Shown one piece after another: positions 9,214-16,971 of a stretch of 34,263 nt of DNA. Position numbers and translations under genes: made by a program. The stretch comes from Devosia sp. (GTDB taxonomy: Bacteria; Pseudomonadota; Alphaproteobacteria; Rhizobiales; Devosiaceae): NCBI GenBank assembly GCA_026126125.1, contig JAHCJW010000020.1, positions 1 to 34,263 of the forward strand. Reading direction: 5' to 3'. How positions within the stretch are numbered: the first letter of the stretch is position 1; each line of letters begins with the position of its first letter. A model generated the notes under the pieces. That model did no database searches and had not been told where the DNA came from. It saw only the letters and a list, made by a program, of their open reading frames with translations.

Positions 9214-11649
9214 TTAGCGGAAGAAGCCGAGCCAGAATTTGGGCTGTATCAAAGCCGTGTTGACGAGCTTTTCAGCAAAGGAGGGTTCGGGGTTTTTGAT
9301 GGCCGGCACCCAGGTGTCCGGCACGTGTCCAGCGCCTTCGACGGGCGGGGCGTGGACCGTTACGCCCTGCTCGATACCGAGGCGATGAATGTCCTCGCTG
9401 GTCTGAGGTGAAGAGGCGGATGGAACGGCGCTGTATTTATTGAACATGCCGTTTTCGGCAAAGATATCGTATGAGCCTTGCTGGATGCGGGCCTTGCCGG
9501 CCTTTTCCTTCGCCGTGTAGTCGAAGAAGGTGTCGCGGCGGGCGGAATCAAGGCCATTCTGCACGTCGCCGGTGATCTCAAGCGTTCCCTTGCCGCCGAT
9601 GAGCCCGGCGCCTCCGCTGGCGGAAATCTTCAGCGTCGCTTTGCTGCCATCATAGTTGAAGTCGAACTCGCCTTCGCCGCCGATTTTACCGACAGCGATC
9701 TCGCCCGAGACGCCCGCGCCATTGCCCGCGGTGGTATGGTGGGACAGCGAACCGCCGCCGCCGAACCCCGCATAGGATTTGGCGCCCATCTTGCCTTTCG
9801 CCTTGACCCCGCCATCGAGGGGATCGAGCTTCAAATCGCCGCTGATGCCGGCATAGCCGCCGGCGGTCGAAAAGACCTTCCCGCCCACCGTGGTCGAACT
9901 GCCGTCTTCATGGGTATAGGCGCGTTCCTTATAAGTGGTGCTGGTGTTGTCGGTGTAGATCTTCGCCTCGCCCGAAATGCCGTTGGCGGTCACACTGCCT
10001 TCGACCTTCACGCCGCTGTCCGAATGCACATTGTAGCCTTCGGTATCGACCTGCTTGCTGGAGCCGAAGTCCTTGATCTCGATGGTTTCGTCGGTCCAGT
10101 CGAGCACCAGCTTGTCTTCAATGCGGCCCGCCGCGCCGGCGACATTGGCTTTGTATCCCCCTTCGCCTTCCGCGCCGGCGTAAAAGCCCGAGCGGTCGAT
10201 CGTCGTCGTCTTCGTGCCATCGTCATGGTCAACCGTGGTCTTGGTTTCGTCGTAGCGCATGTGGCTGACCGACACCTTGGTCTGGGCGCCGCGACCCTGG
10301 GCGGACGAATATCCTTCCTGGGACTCCCGATAGGCGGTTTCGGATAGCTTGGTCTTTTCGACCGTCCGGTTGCCATCGACGATCTTCTCGTGCTCCAGAA
10401 CCGGGGTGGGGTAGTGGCGCACGTCCTCAGTATAGGCGTAGGTGCCGCTGGTCTTGGCCTCGGCCTTGACCTTTTTGTCCAGCGTGGTCACCGCCTTTTG
10501 GGCAAGCTTGTCAAAGGCCTTGCCGCCATATTCGCGCATCTTGTCGGCAACGCCCTTGGTCTTGGCCTCCTGTTTGGCTGCTTCCTTGGTCGTGACGTTT
10601 TCCGTGGCCTTTTCGAGGTTTTTCGCCTGCTGCTGCTCTTTGGCCTGGGCCTGGTCGAGAGCGTCCCTGACTTCGGTCTTGGCCGTGGTGGCGTCCGCCA
10701 GCTTGCCGAGGGCTGCTGCGCGGGCATCCTTGGCGCCGGATTTGGCGCTTTCCGCCGCGCTCTTGGCCTCCTGGGTGGCGAGTTTGGTGTCGTCCAGCGT
10801 CTTGTTCAGGCGCCCCAGATCGCCGCTGGCCTTGTCCAGCTCCGCCTTGGAGGCCCGGGTCTGGTCGAGGGCGGTCTTGAGATCCTTAAGGGCGGGCGCG
10901 CCGTGCTCGACCGGATTGCCGCCCAGCGAGGCGGAGCGGCCGCGTTGATCGGCCATGTCGCTCTGCGGCTTTGCCGGGCCTTTACGCAGATCGTCCTTGA
11001 GCGTGTCGAGCCCCGCCTTGCTACCCTCATAGCGCTGGCGGGCCGTATCCTCGGTCTTTTGGGCGCGATCCACGTCCTTGCGAGCCGTTTCCAGCTGTTT
11101 GGTCGCGGCTTCCTCGATCAGTTTGCCGGTCTCCCGCGCTTCGGAATAGCTTTTCACCGTGGTTTTGGCCGCTTCGAAGGCCTTGCCCCGGTTGGCATCG
11201 GCGGTATCGAAGTCGCCCTGTTTGCGCGCGACATCGGTGCTGGCCTTGCCAAGATCATGCTTGGCCTTGGCAATCCTGTCGTCGAAATGGGTGCCGCTGA
11301 AGTTGGGGGTTATCTCGCCATTGCCCTTGGTATAGATCACCGTCGCGTCTTCCGTGCTGGTCACGGGTTTGGGCAGTTTGACCTTTTTATGGGTCATCTC
11401 GAACACGTCTTTATAGACGTCAGCCGCCGTTTTGCCGGACGCAGCGCTATCGGCGGCCTTCTCCTGGAGCTTTGCCGGTAAACTGTCGGGGGATGGGTCG
11501 GCGTCCGGATCCATTCCGGCCAGCAGTTGCGGATCGATCGGCTCGTGGCGCGTGCTGCCCGCGCCGCCCACCATGGTCTTGAGAGCGTCGAGCGAGATTT
11601 CGCCCGAGGACGTCAGAACGCCATTTTCACCAGAAGAGGTCGCAGCCAT
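9214..11649 (-). CDS. Unrecognised 811-residue cysteine-free protein with coiled coil and Gly-rich repeats
   Basis: I do not recognise the family. No signal peptide or membrane helix is visible. Residues 1-70 are polar and Asp/Pro-rich. About 125-400 is an Ala/Lys/Glu/Asp-rich helical region that should form a long coiled coil. About 400-700 is Gly/Thr/Ser-rich with alternating small and polar residues that look like beta-strands. In this part a short motif recurs: NGISGEAK (556), AGISGDLK (600), AGVSGEIA (645) and the weaker AGLIGGKG (681), about 36-45 residues apart. The tail ends in WLGFFR. There is no cysteine in the whole chain, which is common in exported or surface proteins. ATG 11649 is preferred over an in-frame TTG at 11664, though both have weak ribosome sites. 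No immunity-like gene lies beside it. A secreted or structural role is only a guess. Confidence 0.8.
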   Translation of the reverse strand: MAATSSGENGVLTSSGEISLDALKTMVGGAGSTRHEPIDPQLLAGMDPDADPSPDSLPAKLQEKAADSAASGKTAADVYKDVFEMTHKKVKLPKPVTSTEDATVIYTKGNGEITPNFSGTHFDDRIAKAKHDLGKASTDVARKQGDFDTADANRGKAFEAAKTTVKSYSEARETGKLIEEAATKQLETARKDVDRAQKTEDTARQRYEGSKAGLDTLKDDLRKGPAKPQSDMADQRGRSASLGGNPVEHGAPALKDLKTALDQTRASKAELDKASGDLGRLNKTLDDTKLATQEAKSAAESAKSGAKDARAAALGKLADATTAKTEVRDALDQAQAKEQQQAKNLEKATENVTTKEAAKQEAKTKGVADKMREYGGKAFDKLAQKAVTTLDKKVKAEAKTSGTYAYTEDVRHYPTPVLEHEKIVDGNRTVEKTKLSETAYRESQEGYSSAQGRGAQTKVSVSHMRYDETKTTVDHDDGTKTTTIDRSGFYAGAEGEGGYKANVAGAAGRIEDKLVLDWTDETIEIKDFGSSKQVDTEGYNVHSDSGVKVEGSVTANGISGEAKIYTDNTSTTYKERAYTHEDGSSTTVGGKVFSTAGGYAGISGDLKLDPLDGGVKAKGKMGAKSYAGFGGGGSLSHHTTAGNGAGVSGEIAVGKIGGEGEFDFNYDGSKATLKISASGGAGLIGGKGTLEITGDVQNGLDSARRDTFFDYTAKEKAGKARIQQGSYDIFAENGMFNKYSAVPSASSPQTSEDIHRLGIEQGVTVHAPPVEGAGHVPDTWVPAIKNPEPSFAEKLVNTALIQPKFWLGFFR

Positions 11650-11701
11650 GATTTCCAGCCCCAAAGGATCGATCTGATCCGACCAGAGCTTGCCATCAAG
11701 A

Positions 11702-11732
11702 TTTTACGGGACACTTCCGCGACTGCGTAAAA
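11702..11732 (-). promoter_or_regulatory. Inverted repeat upstream of the 811-residue protein gene
   Basis: TTTTACG (11702-11708) and CGTAAAA (11726-11732) are perfect 7-bp inverted arms with a 17-base spacer. They lie 53 bases upstream of ATG 11649 on the minus strand. This is a plausible operator for that gene, but the regulator is unknown. Confidence 0.4.
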
Positions 11733-11760
11733 CTGTATCGAACCGGCGTCGAAGATGAGA

Positions 11761-11788
11761 GGGCGCCGGCAAGCCATAGCCAGCGCCC
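11761..11788 (-). terminator. Terminator-like hairpin after lldD
   Basis: Read on the minus strand, GGGCGCTGGC pairs with GCCGGCGCCC (one G-T pair) around an 8-base loop, and the pyrimidine-rich TCTCATCTTC follows. It starts 18 bases after the lldD stop. The tail is not a pure T-run, so strength is uncertain. Confidence 0.5.
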
Positions 11789-11806
11789 CTTGCACGGATC
11801 GTCGGC

Positions 11807-13000
11807 TCAGACTGTGCTTTGGGCGGGCTTGGGCGCATTGCGGGGCGGGATGTCGTTGGAATAGATGTTGTGCAGCCCCAGATTGAGCACGTCGCGTTCC
11901 CCGCACAGGGCCATGGTGGTGTCGAGTTCCTTGCGGATGATCTCCAGCGCGCGGGTGACGCCGGCTTCGCCAGCGGCGCCCAGGCCATAGAGCATGGGCC
12001 GGCCGATAAAGGTGGATTTGGCGCCATAGGCCAGAGCCTTGAGCACGTCCTGCCCCGAGCGGATACCGCTGTCGAGATAGACCTCGGTCCTGTGGCCGAC
12101 GCGGTCGACGATTTCGGGCAGGACGCGGATGGTCGAGGGCGCGCCGTCGAGCTGGCGCCCGCCGTGATTGGAGACGACGATGGCGTCGGCGCCATTGTCG
12201 ACAGCCGCCTGCGCATCATCGGGGTCGAGCACACCCTTGACGATCACCGGGCCGCCGAACCGCTCCTTGATCCATTTGACGTCGCCCCAATTGAGCGTCG
12301 GGTCGAACTGGCTGGCCGTCCAGGCCGAGAGCGAGGCGAGGTCATGGTCGCCACTGACATGGCCGACGATGTTGCGGAAGGTATGGCGCTTGGTGCCCAG
12401 CATGCCCAGGCACCAGAGCGGGTGCTGCATCATCTGCCAGATCGAATACGGGGTGAATTTGGGCGGGGTGGAGAGCCCGTTCCTGATGTCCTTGTGCCGC
12501 TGGCCGAGGATCTGCAGATCCATGGTCAATACCAGGGCAGAGCATTTGGCGGCCTTGGCGCGATCGATCAGGCGAAAGATGAAATCGCGGTCGCGCATCA
12601 CATAGAGCTGAAACCAGAAAGGGGCGGTGGTGTTCTCGGCGATGTCCTCGATCGAGCACACGCTCATGGTCGAGAGGGCGAAGGGAATGCCGAATTTTTC
12701 CGCCGCCCTGGCCGCCTTGATCTCGCCATCGGCGACCTGCATGCCGCCGGTGGCCGCCGGGGCGATGGCGAGGGGCATGGTGATTTCCTTGCCCAGCATG
12801 GTGGTCTTGAGATTGCGGCCCTCGAGGTTTACCGCCACTTTCTGGTTGAGCTTGATCTTGCCGAAATCGCTCTCGTTTTCCCGGTAAGTGCCTTCGGTAT
12901 AGGAGCCGCTATCGGCGTAGTCGAAGAACATCTTGGGCACGCGGCGGCGCGCTACCCGCATCATTTCGTCGATGGTGAGGATCTTGTCGAGAGCGGGCAT
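11807..13000 (-). CDS. lldD: FMN-dependent L-lactate dehydrogenase (alpha-hydroxy acid dehydrogenase family)
   Basis: The product has 397 residues, essentially the length of E. coli LldD (396). The enzyme oxidises L-lactate to pyruvate with FMN and passes electrons to the respiratory chain at the inner membrane. Visible signatures are FFDYADSGSYTEGTYREN at the N-terminus, PLAIAPAATGGM (FMN site), Lys 255 in VIVKGVLDPDDAQ, and the catalytic SNHGGRQLDGAPS with His 279 and Arg 282. DSGIRSGQDVLKALAYGA near the end binds the FMN phosphate. ATG 13000 is preferred because TTTGGAG lies 8 bases ahead and the N-terminus MPALDKILTIDEM fits the family; an upstream TTG is less likely. Close relatives oxidise mandelate or glycolate, so lactate is the most probable, not certain, substrate. 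Confidence 0.9.
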   Translation of the reverse strand: MPALDKILTIDEMMRVARRRVPKMFFDYADSGSYTEGTYRENESDFGKIKLNQKVAVNLEGRNLKTTMLGKEITMPLAIAPAATGGMQVADGEIKAARAAEKFGIPFALSTMSVCSIEDIAENTTAPFWFQLYVMRDRDFIFRLIDRAKAAKCSALVLTMDLQILGQRHKDIRNGLSTPPKFTPYSIWQMMQHPLWCLGMLGTKRHTFRNIVGHVSGDHDLASLSAWTASQFDPTLNWGDVKWIKERFGGPVIVKGVLDPDDAQAAVDNGADAIVVSNHGGRQLDGAPSTIRVLPEIVDRVGHRTEVYLDSGIRSGQDVLKALAYGAKSTFIGRPMLYGLGAAGEAGVTRALEIIRKELDTTMALCGERDVLNLGLHNIYSNDIPPRNAPKPAQSTV

Positions 13001-13038
13001 GGTTTGAGCTCCAAAGGCTTGGTGGGCCTGCCCTAGCA

Positions 13039-13052
13039 ACTAACATGTTAGT
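13039..13052 (-). promoter_or_regulatory. Perfect 14-bp palindrome upstream of lldD
   Basis: ACTAACATGTTAGT is its own reverse complement. It lies 38 bases upstream of the lldD start codon and 2 bases beyond the modB stop. Position and symmetry fit an operator, for example for a GntR-type lactate regulator, but no such regulator gene is in the window. Confidence 0.5.
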
Positions 13053-13054
13053 CG

Positions 13055-13735
13055 TCAATGTACTGGCTCGGTGGCCTTTCGATTGAGGATCATGGTGGAA
13101 AAGATGACGAGGAAGGCGAAGGCCACCATGCCGGCCGCCACCATATGCGCCTTGTCCCAATCCAGCCGCTCGACATAGTCGTAAATGGCGATGGACAACA
13201 CCTTGGTCCGGCCCGGAATATTGCCGCCGATCATCAACACCACGCCGAACTCGCCCACCGTGTGGGCGAAGGCCATGATGCCCCCGACGAGATAGCCCGG
13301 GCGAGCCAGCGGCAAGACGATGCGCCAATAGAGCTGCCAGCGCGAGGCGCCCAGCGTGTCGGAGGCTTCGAGCACGTCTTTCTCGATGGCGGCGAAGGCA
13401 TTGCGTAGCGGCTGCACCATGAAGGGCAGGGAGGCGATGACGGAGCCAAGCACGAGGCCCTGAAAGGAAAAGGCCAGTGTGCGCGCGCCCCACAGCGCCG
13501 CCAATTGTCCGCCCGGCCCATTGGGGCCGAGCGCGAGCAGCAGATAAAACCCCAGAACAGTGGGCGGCAGCACCATCGGCAGCGTTACCAGCGCCCCGAC
13601 CACTTCCTTGCCCGAGCCCCGCCCATGGGCCAGCCACCAGGCGAGCGGCGTGCCAAGGACGATAAGGATGACGGTGACGCTGAGGGCCAGCGTCACCGTG
13701 AGGCTAATCGGGGCAAGGAGCGGGGTCAGATCCAT
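13055..13735 (-). CDS. modB: Molybdate ABC transporter permease ModB
   Basis: This is a membrane permease of 226 residues (E. coli ModB has 229). The N-terminus MDLTPLLAPISLTVTLALSVT begins the first helix. PLAWWLAHGRGSGKEVVGALVTLPMVLPPTVLGFYLL and the EAA-type loop VLEASDTLGASRWQLYWRIVLPLARPG are characteristic of ModB. So is FAHTVGEFGVVLMIGGNIPG, which follows the loop. ATG 13735 shares one base with the modA stop codon, so translation is coupled. An upstream extension to 13990 would only read modA out of frame and is rejected. No modC ATPase gene follows; the next gene is lldD. The ATPase must come from elsewhere. Confidence 0.94.
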   Translation of the reverse strand: MDLTPLLAPISLTVTLALSVTVILIVLGTPLAWWLAHGRGSGKEVVGALVTLPMVLPPTVLGFYLLLALGPNGPGGQLAALWGARTLAFSFQGLVLGSVIASLPFMVQPLRNAFAAIEKDVLEASDTLGASRWQLYWRIVLPLARPGYLVGGIMAFAHTVGEFGVVLMIGGNIPGRTKVLSIAIYDYVERLDWDKAHMVAAGMVAFAFLVIFSTMILNRKATEPVH

Positions 13736-14463
13736 CAGGGAACGGAATAGCCCGAAGCCTCGATCACCGCCACTGCCGTTTGGGATTTGAGAAAATCGAC
13801 AAAGGCGATGGCGGCGGGGTTGTTCTCGCCTTCCTTGAGCAGAACCGCGCCCTGGGCGATGGGGGCGTGCAGGTCTTCGGGCACCAGCCACTGATCGGGC
13901 TTGCCGAGCACCTGGCTGGCGGCGACGAAACCGAGTTCCGCATTGCCGCTTTCGACGAATTGCAGCGTCTGGGAGATGTTTTCGCCCCATACGACCTTGG
14001 GCTCGAGTGTTTCGTACAGCCCCAGCGCCGTCAGGGTTTCCACGGCCGCCTTGCCATAGGGGGCGGCGTTCGGATCGGCGATGGCGATCTGGCTGAAATC
14101 GGCCTTGAGCGCGGCCTCGCCCGCGCTGAGATCGCGGCCGGGGCCATAAAGCGCCAGCCGGCCCTTGGCATAGACGAAGAAGCTGCCGTCGACCGCATGG
14201 CCTTCGGTGATCGCCAGTTCGGGGCGGGCCGTGTCGGCGGCAAGGAACACGCCAAAAGGCGCAGCCTGGGTGATCTGGGTATAAAGGCCGCCCGTGGCGC
14301 CAAAGCTCAACTCGACATCGTGGCCGGTTTCGGCGGTGAACAGTTGCGCCAGTTCCTCGGCCACGGCGGTGAAATTGGCGGCGACCGCGACATTGACGGT
14401 TTCGGCATGGGCCGGCAGTGCGACGAGCGTGAAGGCAGCAAGGGAAAGCAGCAGACGGGACAT
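13735..14463 (-). CDS. modA: Periplasmic molybdate-binding protein ModA
   Basis: The product has 242 residues, the usual ModA length, and binds molybdate or tungstate in the periplasm for ModB. MSRLLLSLAAFTLVALPAHA is a clean signal peptide with cleavage after AHA. The mature protein shows family segments NVAVAANFTAVAEELAQLF, ELSFGATGGLYTQI, APFGVFLAADTARPELA and IADPNAAPYGKAAVETLTALGL. ATG 14463 is chosen because GGAGG stands 5 bases ahead and the signal peptide begins there. A candidate ModE site covers the region just upstream. The stop overlaps modB by one base. Confidence 0.94.
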   Translation of the reverse strand: MSRLLLSLAAFTLVALPAHAETVNVAVAANFTAVAEELAQLFTAETGHDVELSFGATGGLYTQITQAAPFGVFLAADTARPELAITEGHAVDGSFFVYAKGRLALYGPGRDLSAGEAALKADFSQIAIADPNAAPYGKAAVETLTALGLYETLEPKVVWGENISQTLQFVESGNAELGFVAASQVLGKPDQWLVPEDLHAPIAQGAVLLKEGENNPAAIAFVDFLKSQTAVAVIEASGYSVP

Positions 14464-14471
14464 GGGACCTC

Positions 14472-14495
14472 CGATATGTTTATATAGCCATATCG
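14472..14495 (-). promoter_or_regulatory. Candidate ModE-binding site (Mo-box-like) upstream of modA
   Basis: CGATATG (14472-14478) and CATATCG (14489-14495) are perfect 7-bp inverted arms around an AT-rich spacer containing TATATA. The 24-bp element ends 8 bases upstream of modA, just ahead of its Shine-Dalgarno sequence. ModE sites are palindromes built from TATATA-type halves, and a modE gene lies 52 bases upstream of the element. The fit to the published consensus is partial. Confidence 0.55.
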
Positions 14496-14546
14496 ATGGC
14501 CGAAACCGCATCGCGGTGCAAGACCCAACTTGGCATTGCCGCATGG

Positions 14547-14915
14547 TCAGCCGGGTGGGATCAGGTTGCGCATCGCGGCCACGTCCGCCGCGATGGCCTG
14601 TTCGGTGGCGTGCTGCATGGCGCGATAGCGGGCCAGCACGTCTTGGCCAAAGGGGGTCAAATGGGCGCCGCCCTGCGCCGCGCCGCCGCGGGCGGTCTCG
14701 ACCAGCGGGTGCCCAAAGCCTTCATTGAGCGCCTGTACCAGCCCCCAGGCGCGCTTGTAGCTCATGCTCATGGCCTTGCCGGCGGCAGATATGGAGCCGG
14801 TGCGGGCAATGCCTTCGAGCAGGTCAGCGCGGCCGGGGCCGATATAGGCCCGGTCCGTGAAAATGACGCGCAAATGGCCGAGGCCGTGGGGCGGGGTCTT
14901 GGTGGGCCGGGTCAT
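14547..14915 (-). CDS. modE: ModE-type molybdate-responsive regulator, DNA-binding domain only
   Basis: The product has 122 residues and corresponds to the N-terminal LysR-like winged helix of ModE. The segment ADLLEGIARTGSISAAGKAMSMSYKRAWGLVQALNE is the helix-turn-helix with the ModE hallmark SMSYKRAW, and PLVETARGGAAQGGAHLTPFG is the wing. Full-length ModE (about 260 residues in E. coli) has two further molybdate-binding Mop/TOBE domains, which are absent here. How it senses molybdate is therefore unclear. It is transcribed in the same direction as modA, 83 bases upstream of it, and lies 26 bases after eda. No strong Shine-Dalgarno sequence is visible. Confidence 0.88.
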   Translation of the reverse strand: MTRPTKTPPHGLGHLRVIFTDRAYIGPGRADLLEGIARTGSISAAGKAMSMSYKRAWGLVQALNEGFGHPLVETARGGAAQGGAHLTPFGQDVLARYRAMQHATEQAIAADVAAMRNLIPPG

Positions 14916-14941
14916 GGGGTAACGGGGGCTCGCATACTGTC

Positions 14942-15577
14942 TTATCCCCTAAGGGCGCTCGCTTCGCGGGCCAGGGTCTCGATACGGGCGAAGTCGCCGC
15001 TTTCGAGGGCGTCATTGGGCATGATCCACGAGCCGCCGACGCAGATGACATTGGGCAGGGCGAGATAGGTCTTGGCCTTGGCCGGGTCGATGCCGCCAGT
15101 GGGGCAGAAGGTGATGTCGGGCAAGGGCGAGGCGAAGGCCTTGAGCACCGGCGCGCCGCCCAGGGCCTCGGCGGGGAAGAATTTAAGGAAAGAATAGCCG
15201 CGTTCGGCCGCGGTCATGGCTTCGGTGGGGGTGCCGATGCCGGGCAGGAGTGGAATGGAGATGTCTTCGGCCGCATCGAGCAGGCGCGGCGAAGCGCCCG
15301 GCGACACCATGAAGCGGCAGCCGACATCGACTGACGCACGCATATGCACGTCGTTGCGTACCGTGCCCGAGCCGACGATGGCGCCGCTCACCTTGGCCAT
15401 TTCCTCCATGACCTTGAGCGCATTGGGTGTGCGCAAGGTCACTTCGAGAATGGGCAGCCCGCCCGCCACCAGCGCTTCGGCCAGCGGCCTTGCCTTGGCG
15501 ACATCGTCCAGGATAATGACCGGCACCACCGGCGCCAGGGTCAGGATGGAACGGATGGCATTGGCGTCTTGCGGCAT
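14942..15577 (-). CDS. eda: 2-dehydro-3-deoxy-phosphogluconate (KDPG) aldolase
   Basis: The product has 211 residues (E. coli Eda 213). It cleaves KDPG to pyruvate and glyceraldehyde-3-phosphate in the Entner-Doudoroff pathway in the cytoplasm. Glu 45 in PILEVTLRTPNAL is the general acid/base, and Lys 132 in YSFLKFFPAEALGG is the Schiff-base lysine. ITFCPTGGIDPAKAKTYL forms the phosphate site. ATG 15577 has GAGG 6 bases upstream; the in-frame extension to 15640 is rejected. No edd gene is nearby. The gene runs toward modE with a 26-base gap, so read-through into modE is possible. It is divergent from nadA across about 130 bases that should hold both promoters. Confidence 0.94.
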   Translation of the reverse strand: MPQDANAIRSILTLAPVVPVIILDDVAKARPLAEALVAGGLPILEVTLRTPNALKVMEEMAKVSGAIVGSGTVRNDVHMRASVDVGCRFMVSPGASPRLLDAAEDISIPLLPGIGTPTEAMTAAERGYSFLKFFPAEALGGAPVLKAFASPLPDITFCPTGGIDPAKAKTYLALPNVICVGGSWIMPNDALESGDFARIETLAREASALRG

Positions 15578-15707
15578 GACGACCTCGTCTGGCTCGGAAA
15601 TCTCTGGGCAAGGGTTAGGGGCAGAGCGCAAAAGCTGCAAGAGCGTTCATTGAAATGAAAGCCAAAAATACCTAGGTTCCGGCTCTCCCCGCGCGAAGGA
15701 TAGGTCC

Positions 15708-16775
15708 ATGGTTCACACGATCAACGCGATCACCCCGCTTATCGAGGCGCGGGCGATCCTGGCCGAAACATTCGACCTGAAATTCTCCAAGGCCGTCGAA
15801 CGCGCCACCGACAAGATCTTCGAGCGGGTGAAGGACAAGATCCCCGAGATCGAATGGTCGTTCTATGCGCCGCTGATCTTCCAGATCAACCGTCTCAAGG
15901 TCGAAAAGGACGCGGTGATCCTGGCGCATAATTACCAGACGCCGCAGATCTATCACGGTGTGGCCGATGTGGTGGGCGACAGCCTGCAACTGGCCATCGA
16001 GGCGACCAGGGTGCGCCAATCGGTGATCGTGCAATGCGGCGTGCATTTCATGGCCGAGACGTCAAAGCTGCTCAATCCGGGCAAGACGGTGCTGATTCCC
16101 GACAGCCGCGCCGGCTGCTCGCTCTCCGAATCGATCACCGCCGAGGATGTGATGGCCATGCGCGCCCGCTATCCCGGCGTGCCGGTCGTCACCTATGTCA
16201 ACACTTCGGCGGCGGTGAAGGCGGTGACCGATGTGTGCTGCACCTCGTCCAATGCGCTCGACATCGTCAATCGGGTCGAGGGCGATACGGTGATGATGAT
16301 CCCCGACCAGTATCTGGCCAAGAATACCGCCAAGAAGACCCACAAGAAGATCATCACCTGGGCCGGCGCCTGCGAGGTGCACGAAACCTTTACCGCCGAG
16401 GATATTTCCGAGCTTCGCCACGCCTATCCCACGGCCAAGATCATCGCCCATCCTGAATGCCCGCCCGAGGTGATCGACGCGGTGGATTTTTCCGGGTCGA
16501 CCGCCGCGATGATCGACTGGGTGAAGTCGACGAGGCCGGCGCGCGTCGTCATGGTGACCGAATGCTCGATGTCGGACAATGTAGCCAGCGAGACCACCGG
16601 CGTCGATTTCCTGCGCGGCTGCAATATCTGCCCGCATATGAAGCGTATCAATCTCGAAAACGTCTTGTGGAGCCTGCACACCATGACCGAGGAAGTCGTG
16701 GTGCCCGAGGAGTTGATCGCGCCCGCCCGCGCAGCGGTGGAGCGAATGATCGAGCTGAGCCGGAAAAAAGACTGA
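15708..16775 (+). CDS. nadA: Quinolinate synthase A
   Basis: The product has 355 residues. NadA is a cytoplasmic [4Fe-4S] enzyme that condenses iminoaspartate with dihydroxyacetone phosphate to quinolinate in de novo NAD synthesis. The three cluster cysteines can be placed by family alignment from memory: Cys 137 (SRAGCSLS), Cys 222 (GACEVHETF) and Cys 308 ([16 protein letters not shown]). Substrate-site motifs [24 protein letters not shown] and [10 protein letters not shown] are all present. The start ATG follows AAGGA with an 8-base gap. The gene stands alone: no nadB or nadC lies beside it. An intrinsic terminator follows at 16903-16923. Confidence 0.96.
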   Translation: MVHTINAITPLIEARAILAETFDLKFSKAVERATDKIFERVKDKIPEIEWSFYAPLIFQINRLKVEKDAVILAHNYQTPQIYHGVADVVGDSLQLAIEATRVRQSVIVQCGVHFMAETSKLLNPGKTVLIPDSRAGCSLSESITAEDVMAMRARYPGVPVVTYVNTSAAVKAVTDVCCTSSNALDIVNRVEGDTVMMIPDQYLAKNTAKKTHKKIITWAGACEVHETFTAEDISELRHAYPTAKIIAHPECPPEVIDAVDFSGSTAAMIDWVKSTRPARVVMVTECSMSDNVASETTGVDFLRGCNICPHMKRINLENVLWSLHTMTEEVVVPEELIAPARAAVERMIELSRKKD

Positions 16776-16819
16776 CGCGCGTCGCGTTTCTTTCAGGTCA
16801 GTTTAGCTCGTTGTTCTTG

Positions 16820-16864
16820 GCAGGTCTTTTTCCCCAAACTGGTTCCCAGTTTCGGCAGACCTGC
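16820..16864 (+). ncRNA. Nested hairpin between nadA and the PilZ gene (candidate structured RNA)
   Basis: GCAGGTCT (16820-16827) pairs perfectly with AGACCTGC (16857-16864). Inside it AAACTGG (16836-16842) pairs perfectly with CCAGTTT (16846-16852) around a TTC loop, with an 8/4-base internal loop between the stems. With the terminator at 16903-16923 this forms a compact unit of about 100 bases that could be a small RNA, a nadA 3' UTR or a leader. I recognise no Rfam family and see no clear promoter. Confidence 0.4.
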
Positions 16865-16902
16865 TCCGGGATTCGCCCCGCAAACCCATTTGCCCGGCAG
16901 GC

Positions 16903-16923
16903 TGCCGGCTTTGCTGGCATTTT
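16903..16923 (+). terminator. Intrinsic terminator after nadA
   Basis: TGCCGGC (16903-16909) pairs with GCTGGCA (16913-16919) with one G-T pair and a TTT loop. TTTT follows, then AGCGGTTTTG. Upstream CCGGCAG (16894-16900) is complementary to the left arm and could compete with it. It ends transcription 49 bases before the PilZ gene starts. Confidence 0.7.
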
Positions 16924-16971
16924 AGCGGTTTTGTTCAGCATCTGTTGATCGCGCCGGGGTACCAAGGTTGA

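Noticed and set aside
10390-11481. Open + strand frame with Gly/Leu/Val-rich translation opposite the 811-residue protein
   Set aside because: The composition is the complement of the Ala/Lys/Glu-rich coiled coil on the minus strand. No start site or domain supports it.
16775-16790. Short hairpin ACGCG/CGCGT with TTCTTT directly at the nadA stop codon
   Set aside because: The stem has only 5 bp and overlaps the stop codon. The T-tailed hairpin at 16903-16923 is a much better terminator.
16870-16910. Possible cyclic-di-GMP (GEMM) riboswitch before the PilZ gene, because GCAAACC occurs
   Set aside because: The other conserved GEMM segment (ACGCAAAGCC-like) and the tetraloop receptor are missing, and a terminator separates it from the gene.
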